Translations under genes and position numbers: made by a program
Notes under the pieces: model-generated
Databases searched by the model: none
Told to the model about the DNA's origin: nothing
The model's input: the letters and a program-made list of their open reading frames with translations, nothing else
Part shown: positions 58,466 to 64,000 of the stretch, in pieces
How positions within the stretch are numbered: position 1 is the first letter of the stretch
How the letters are laid out: each line of letters opens with the position of its first letter
NCBI GenBank assembly: GCA_947561715.1
Contig: OX387198.1
Location: forward strand, 6,014,001 to 6,078,000
Length of the DNA stretch: 64,000 bases
Source of the DNA: Ascidia mentula
Taxonomy: Eukaryota > Chordata > Ascidiacea > Phlebobranchia > Ascidiidae
Direction: 5' to 3'

Positions 58466-60998
58466 ATGTTTTGTAAATTTGCATTTGCTCTGTTACTTTT
58501 TGGAATAACATTTGTGCCAAAGGCTACAGCTGGTAAGCCTTTATCGAAACGAACAACAGAAATAATATTTGAAATCATCTCCTAACTGTGAAAAATTGTC
58601 ATAGAATATAAATAACTTTTTTAGATTGTGGTCTCACTTCAACGGCATTAAATGACACTCTATTAACTTTGTCCGATGAACTCGTTGATGCGAACACTGC
58701 ACAAGAGAAATGTTCGTTGCTTGGTGGAAATCTAATCATGGCCGATGACCAAAATATCAACGAGTCGTTAATTCGGTTAATGACAGATAAATATACATCA
58801 GGTACGCTGTGAGAGCCTATTTAAATGGAAGCCGTATCAATACATTTGTACAAACTAACAGTGTAAATGTATAAGGTTTAACACGAGTTTGGACTTTCTA
58901 CGACTTTGTGGACGGGGAAAGGTTTAGATTTCAAAAAACTCCGAACGAGGTTAGTTACTGGAAAAGTGCGAAACAGCTTGTACCTCCAGTTCTCTGGTAC
59001 CTGGATTTATCTACAAGGTAAATGTCAAAACAATAACAATGTAGGGAATATTTTTACACATTTAATGATCAACAACTTCGTTAGTTCTTCGTGGAGAGGA
59101 AAAGTATCCGTAAAATTCCGTCCATGTAATAGTTTGTGTTCTTTAGGAAAACAGCAATGAGTCCAATCGAAGTTTTTTTCTGCGAAGCACCTACGTGGCC
59201 AAGAAGAAAATGGGGAGTTAGTGTTGGCAAGAATTGCGAGCAAAACACTCCTATGTGGAATGGTGAGTATATGTTACATCTACTTCACTAACGTCACGTT
59301 CCAATGTAAAGCATGTTGTTTGTACACGTGGTTGTAAAACGTTACTTTTGGTGCATTGTTTTTAGGTTGGCGGATGCACTTTTCTTTGTTTGCATCGGAA
59401 AAACAACAAGCAGGATTTAAGCAAATATATTTATATGAAAGTGAAATCATGGTATATCAAATGATAAGAAGTGTCAACAGCTCATACAGAACGTTCGTTG
59501 TTTTCAGTAAATCCACATTTATCCCGGGTAACATTTTAACTCGTTTGAAAAATCACGATAAAGCTTAATTTATAATTCAAAGACATCAATGTTATGATCG
59601 GGGCTCGTTACAATTCCCAACTTGGTGGTTGGTTTTGGAGCGACGGATCTCCTGCAAACTATTCTGTTCCCAACGCTACATCCTGCCAGCAAGGGGCGCT
59701 CCATTATGGAGATGGTTGGGAGAAATCGAGTGTTGATTGTGTTGGACAACCAGCTTACTACGCCTGTCAATTGAAATGTTAGTGTGTAACAGAAGATTTT
59801 AGTGTATACCAAAATGATGTACCATCCCGATAAGCTATACAGCGTGGAGTCATCGTGTGATTATAAAAAAAATTCAACAAACCCAACAAATATGGCAATT
59901 CCTTTAACATCAACACTTTGCAGTTGTTGCATCAGTGACGAAAGTTGCAGGCAGTCCTTCTGTAGTTGTTATTAGCTGGAATGGATTGACATCGCTTGTC
60001 AGGAATCATAACCTTTCTGCCAAGGTAATTCTTAACTAACACGTTTTCTCAATGATTTCCTATACCCATATTATTTCAGGTTGAAATCAATTCATTCGAG
60101 TTAATGTACTCTGTTTACGTGCCATACGAAAACGCATCAGTTCAATTAACACACCTTAACTACTCAACAAACTACACTTTTCGGGTTGGTATTTTTCGAT
60201 ATCTAAAACGTCAAATAACATTATCGTCCCTAATAGAGACAAAAAAAGGTAAGTCTCTCTTGTCTCACCTAAATTTAAAAACATGTCTAAGCATATAAAT
60301 GTCAGTCGCTTTTTTGTCGATAGGTGTCAGCGTTGATTTCAGGTTGCGTGCAAGAAAACATCACGACATTCCTGGAGGTTACAACATCGGGTATTATCGA
60401 GTCCAACAGTAGCAATGTCGAAAACTATATTCCCGGTTTACTAATTGGAGTGATTTCGGCTCTGCTTGTTCTCACAGCCATCCTAGTATTTGGTCTATTG
60501 TTCTATAAACGAAGGTGAATGCGACTGATTACACATTTTACCACCGATATAAAGGGTAATTAGAATTGCATGACATGTTTCATTTCCCTTCCTGGTGCGA
60601 TGTGTACGTCCTATTTCCTAATTAGAAGTTTTGGTACATCAAACAACGCCACGTTGGTTGTTTGGTTTTAATAAAAACATTTGTCCACGAACTTGTAAAC
60701 GTTTTGATGGATTCAAAAACAGATACGACATATCCAAACTAACCACTTCGGAACAACCAACAAATCAATCATGCTGTCCAAAAACAGCAGACCTTGCCAA
60801 TGTATCACATCAGCGAGTAACGGAAGATGAAGGCTACCTTTCATCAAACAGTTAGTAGCGAGGGTTTTTTTAACAACCGTTAAACTATGTGGATGTTAAT
60901 CGTACTTGACAGAGCATCAAACAACTGACCAGATTACGTATGTCAACGTCCCACCTTCCTCTCATCAACCAAATCACGTGTACGAAAGTATGAAGTGA
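58466..60998 (+). CDS. Receptor F: CTLD-FN3-TM with ITIM-like tail
   Basis: Eleven exons, all in phase: 58466-58532, 58625-58801, 58876-59017, 59147-59262, 59366-59527, 59583-59777, 59924-60024, 60080-60184, 60324-60514, 60723-60850, 60913-60998. The signal peptide is MFCKFAFALLLFGITFVPKA. Exons 3-5 differ strongly from A-D (EVFFCEAPTWPRRKWG, GWRMHFSLFASEKQQ), while exon 6 (WFWSDGSPANYS, YYACQLKC) is almost the same as in A. The stalk and TM exons are fused into one (60324-60514), with the stalk shortened; A, B and C have an intron there. The tail has EGYLSSN, ITYVNV (60933-60950) and HVYESM. No disabling change seen. Expected as an inhibitory-type surface receptor; this is inferred from motifs. 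Confidence 0.87.
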
Positions 60999-62142
60999 CG
61001 TAACAGCTTTCTTTACAGGATGAATATACATTATCTGAATCTTATACTTCACAATCGAGAACATGGTAAAAAAAATACAAAAAGACAATTAAGTTTGGAA
61101 ATATTTTTTAAAATGATTACATTTTGGTTAGTAATGGTTTTTTCCTGCAGTTTGGCCTAGGATTTCATAGTCATTTTGTTTGTAATAAAATTTGTGATTT
61201 CAATCTCCATGTATCCAAGTTGATCATTTTCTGGCTGTATAATAAAAAAAATTACGGTGAGGTGTGTTTTTCTTGGGGTGTTTATTTGGACAGGGAACAA
61301 AGAAAGGATGTGTCAGTATTTTTTAATGCTCAGCTGCAAGATTTTCGTCCTTCCAAATCCTTGAAAACATTCCGAAAATGTTTTCCAACTCTTCCTGAAC
61401 GAGTTTAAAGAGCCGAAACTTCGAAAGGCCTAATTTAATTCCAGTACGCGACTTATCACCGTCCTACCGAGTTACGTTACAGCAAAAGATCATCGTTTGG
61501 AAATAACATTCCACATTCCAAAGCTTTGTTTTCAGTGCTTGTGCATGTTCTATAATTTTTCAAAGCATTATAATCCTGTGCTTAGTGTTGTGATTTGCTG
61601 CAGTAACCAACGTCAATATTTCAAACAGCACGTTTTGGTGCGGAATAAAATACTGATTTTGTTGAAAAATAATTTTAGGTAGAGGTTACGCGCGGCGTTC
61701 GAAAAATACGTGATATGAGTCAATGCTGATGATTCAAAATGTCATGCCTTTCTTAACCCGTGTATTCATCCCACAACAAAGCGTGGGATGTAAACTAATC
61801 GAATGAGACGCTCCAACCTAACACAACACAATGCTTTGCGTTGTTATGTTTAGCAATGTAAATATAAACGTATCGTGCAGTGCCAGTTCAGAAGTTCTGC
61901 AGCAAGTTGGTAGAAACCGCCATAGAGCAAAGGCGTAAGAAACCTTCAGATAAGATAGTGCTATATTAAGCTGGTAGGTAAGCAGTAAAGAATTAGTTTT
62001 AAAACACTGGAGTATGTTTCAAACCTGTACATACAGATTGTATGATAAGATTGTTTGCAATGTAAGCACGAGCCACGAATATATGTTTTACAGATAACCA
62101 AGTTAAAATTGATTTACCAAATGCAGATATTCATAGTTCACA
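60999..62142. other. F-G intergenic spacer
   Basis: A diverged version of the A-B spacer. The CCCAC-loop-GTGGG hairpin is kept near 61,770-61,787, here without a clear TATA run. No gene is supported. Confidence 0.55.
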
Positions 62143-64000
62143 ATGTTCACCAAGTTTGTGTCTGTTCTGCTCATTATACAAAATGTGGAAGTGTCAATGG
62201 CAACAAACGGTAAACCTTTAAAGACATTAAATGTTAATCAAAAGGACCAACAAGACATTGCATTTATCTGTGTTTAGATTGCGGCCTCATATCAAAATCA
62301 TTGAATAACACCATATTAACCTTGTCCGATGATCTTGTTGATGCGAACACTGCACAAGAGAAATGTTCGTTGCTTGGTGGAAATCTAGCCATGACCAAAG
62401 ACCTATATATTAACGAGTTATTAATTGAAATGACCAAACAATATACAAAAGGTGTGCGAATTTTGTACCTCATAACCAAACAACTTGTCAATAAAGACAT
62501 TTTCGGTTTGACACGACTTTGGATTTTCTACGATTTTGTGGGCGGGCATACATTCAGATTTCAAAACTATTCAAGTAACATCAGTTACTGGAAAAGTGCA
62601 AAACAACTTGGTGTACTTTGGTACATCGATTTCTTCACAAGGTAATGTAAAGGCAGTCAGTATCATTTAACAATGTTTGGCAAAATTTAAACCTACTTAG
62701 AGGTTCATACGATAACTTTATCATTTAGAAGCCATGATGGAAATGAGGAAGAAATATTTTTCTGCGAGGCACTAAATGGGGAAAGAAGAAAGTGGAGATT
62801 GACAGTTGGCAAAAACTGTGAACAGGGTGTAAAACACAACTTAACCTGGAATGGTACTAATTGTGTCATTGTTTGCACATAGCAAGAACATTATGTTAAG
62901 TGTGTCGCTGGTGAAAATTGAATTTACCAGTTAAACCCCTATAAGTTGACCGGTTATAACATAAGACTGGTTATTTCATTAACTTTCGATTTCACTGCGT
63001 TTTCTATTTCAGGTTGGAATTTACAATTTTCTCTGTTTGCACCAAAAACAGTCAAACCGGGATTCAAGGAAATATACGTGTTCAAAAACAATATCCATTC
63101 TAGCATGGTACGAGAAACCAACCATTCCTACGGAACCTTTAATCAATACGAGCAATACACATTTACTCCAGGTTAAGATAAACTTTGTTATGTCTTTAAC
63201 ATTGTTAAACGACACAACTCTTTTTCTTCGTTTTAAGATATCAATGTTATGATCGGGGCTCGTTAACAATTCCCAACTTGGAGGTTGGTTTTGGAGCGAC
63301 GGATCTCCTGCAAACTATTCTGTTTCCAACGTTACATCCTGTCAGCAGGGGGCGCTCCATTATGGAGATGGTTGGGAGAAATCGAGTGTTAATTGTGTTG
63401 GACAACCAGCTTACTACGCCTGTCAATTTAAATGTTAGTATGTAACAATGTGTGCGAAATAATGTTTTAAGTTTTGTGTTTAAAACGATTTATTATGTAG
63501 CAAAGTGATGTATCATCCACAATTAACTAAACCTAAAATAACGCAGTAATGTTTCATGCAATGGTATGATTGGCAGGATCGCCCCACTGCGCATGTCCTC
63601 ACTTGTCGATCACAGCTAACGTATCGCGATCAGTTTACAGGCTTCGCAGCCCAAATGTTTTTCAGATCTCGCTACCACTTGTCGGTAAAGACTGACTGAC
63701 TCAGCTAGACTGCAATGCCTGGGCTGGTTAGCCCAACTTTTTGTAACTAAGGGTGTTATTTTGTTGCACAAACAAGTTTTTCTAAGATAAATAACGCGTT
63801 CGTAACAAATGTGAAATATTGTGTTTATTATATTGTTTGATAAAAGCACATCTTCCCATTTCAACTCAGCATACAACAATTTTAAAATCCAACGTATGTA
63901 AAGTCAGTTTCACATAAATACTTTGCAGTTGTTACATCCGTGACGAAAGTCGCAGACAATTCCCCTCTTGTTGTTATTAGCTGGAATGGATTGACATCGC
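62143..64000 (+). pseudogene. Receptor G: frameshifted copy, cut by the window end
   Basis: Exons 62143-62209 (MFTKFVSVLLIIQNVEVSMA), 62278-62451, 62506-62641, 62729-62853, 63013-63171, 63238-63433, and exon 7 from 63929, running off the end. Exon 2 is one codon shorter than its relatives. The acceptor before exon 3 is CG instead of AG (62504-62505), but the 54-nt intron is open and in frame, so retention would add 18 residues. Exon 6 carries one extra base (exon length 196 instead of 195), turning GCTCGTTAC into GCTCGTTAAC and creating TAA at 63264-63266, before the CTLD core. Exons 4-5 resemble F in ending TWNG, but A-C elsewhere. Probably a pseudogene, unless the insertion is a sequence error. 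Confidence 0.8.

Overview
This window is eukaryotic and metazoan. Its genes are built from many short exons with GT/AG introns, many of them only 50-80 bp long. They encode C-type-lectin-like (CTLD), fibronectin III (FN3), LCCL and receptor-type tyrosine phosphatase (RPTP) domains. The domain set, the compact AT-rich introns and a Penelope-like retroelement fragment fit an invertebrate deuterostome. A tunicate such as Ciona is my best guess, but it is an inference and not something the sequence proves.

Layout. (1) 1-22,981 is a repeat megastructure with no supported gene. A ~190-bp satellite runs in one orientation (1-10,290). Then come six 77-bp repeats, a short unique spacer and a 32-bp minisatellite (to 14,262). 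The same satellite family then runs in the opposite orientation (14,263-22,981), so the whole is a diverged giant palindrome. (2) 22,982-32,274 is a graveyard: the 3' half of a tandem-domain RPTP gene, a broken CTLD/FN3 receptor, a two-LCCL-domain coding segment, a Penelope-like GIY-YIG fragment and an inverted receptor pseudogene. (3) 32,275-64,000 is a head-to-tail array of seven related receptor genes, here called A to G, in a ~4.6-kb unit that is clearest for A-D.

Receptor plan: signal peptide; first half of a CTLD (exon 2); an inserted segment that itself resembles a CTLD second half (exons 3-4); exon 5; a canonical CTLD second half (exon 6); an FN3 domain (exons 7-9); one transmembrane helix; and a cytoplasmic tail. 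A, B, C, E and F have short tails with ITIM-like tyrosine motifs (I/V-T-Y-x-N-V) and a final Y-x-x-M/V motif. D instead splices in phase into a complete two-domain PTP, and PTP pieces also lie at 24.4 kb and 57.3 kb. The locus therefore combines near-identical ectodomain exons with two inhibitory-type outputs: recruiting a phosphatase through an ITIM, or carrying one. I regard this as the candidate undescribed system, with recognition or immune function as the hypothesis.

State of the copies: A, C and F look intact; B loses its tail through a TGA at a splice junction; D has two nonsense codons and a frameshift; E lacks its 5' end and has a frameshift; G has a lost splice acceptor and a 1-bp insertion and runs off the window. 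All exon models are mine, by eye, from splice signals, reading phase and comparison between copies.
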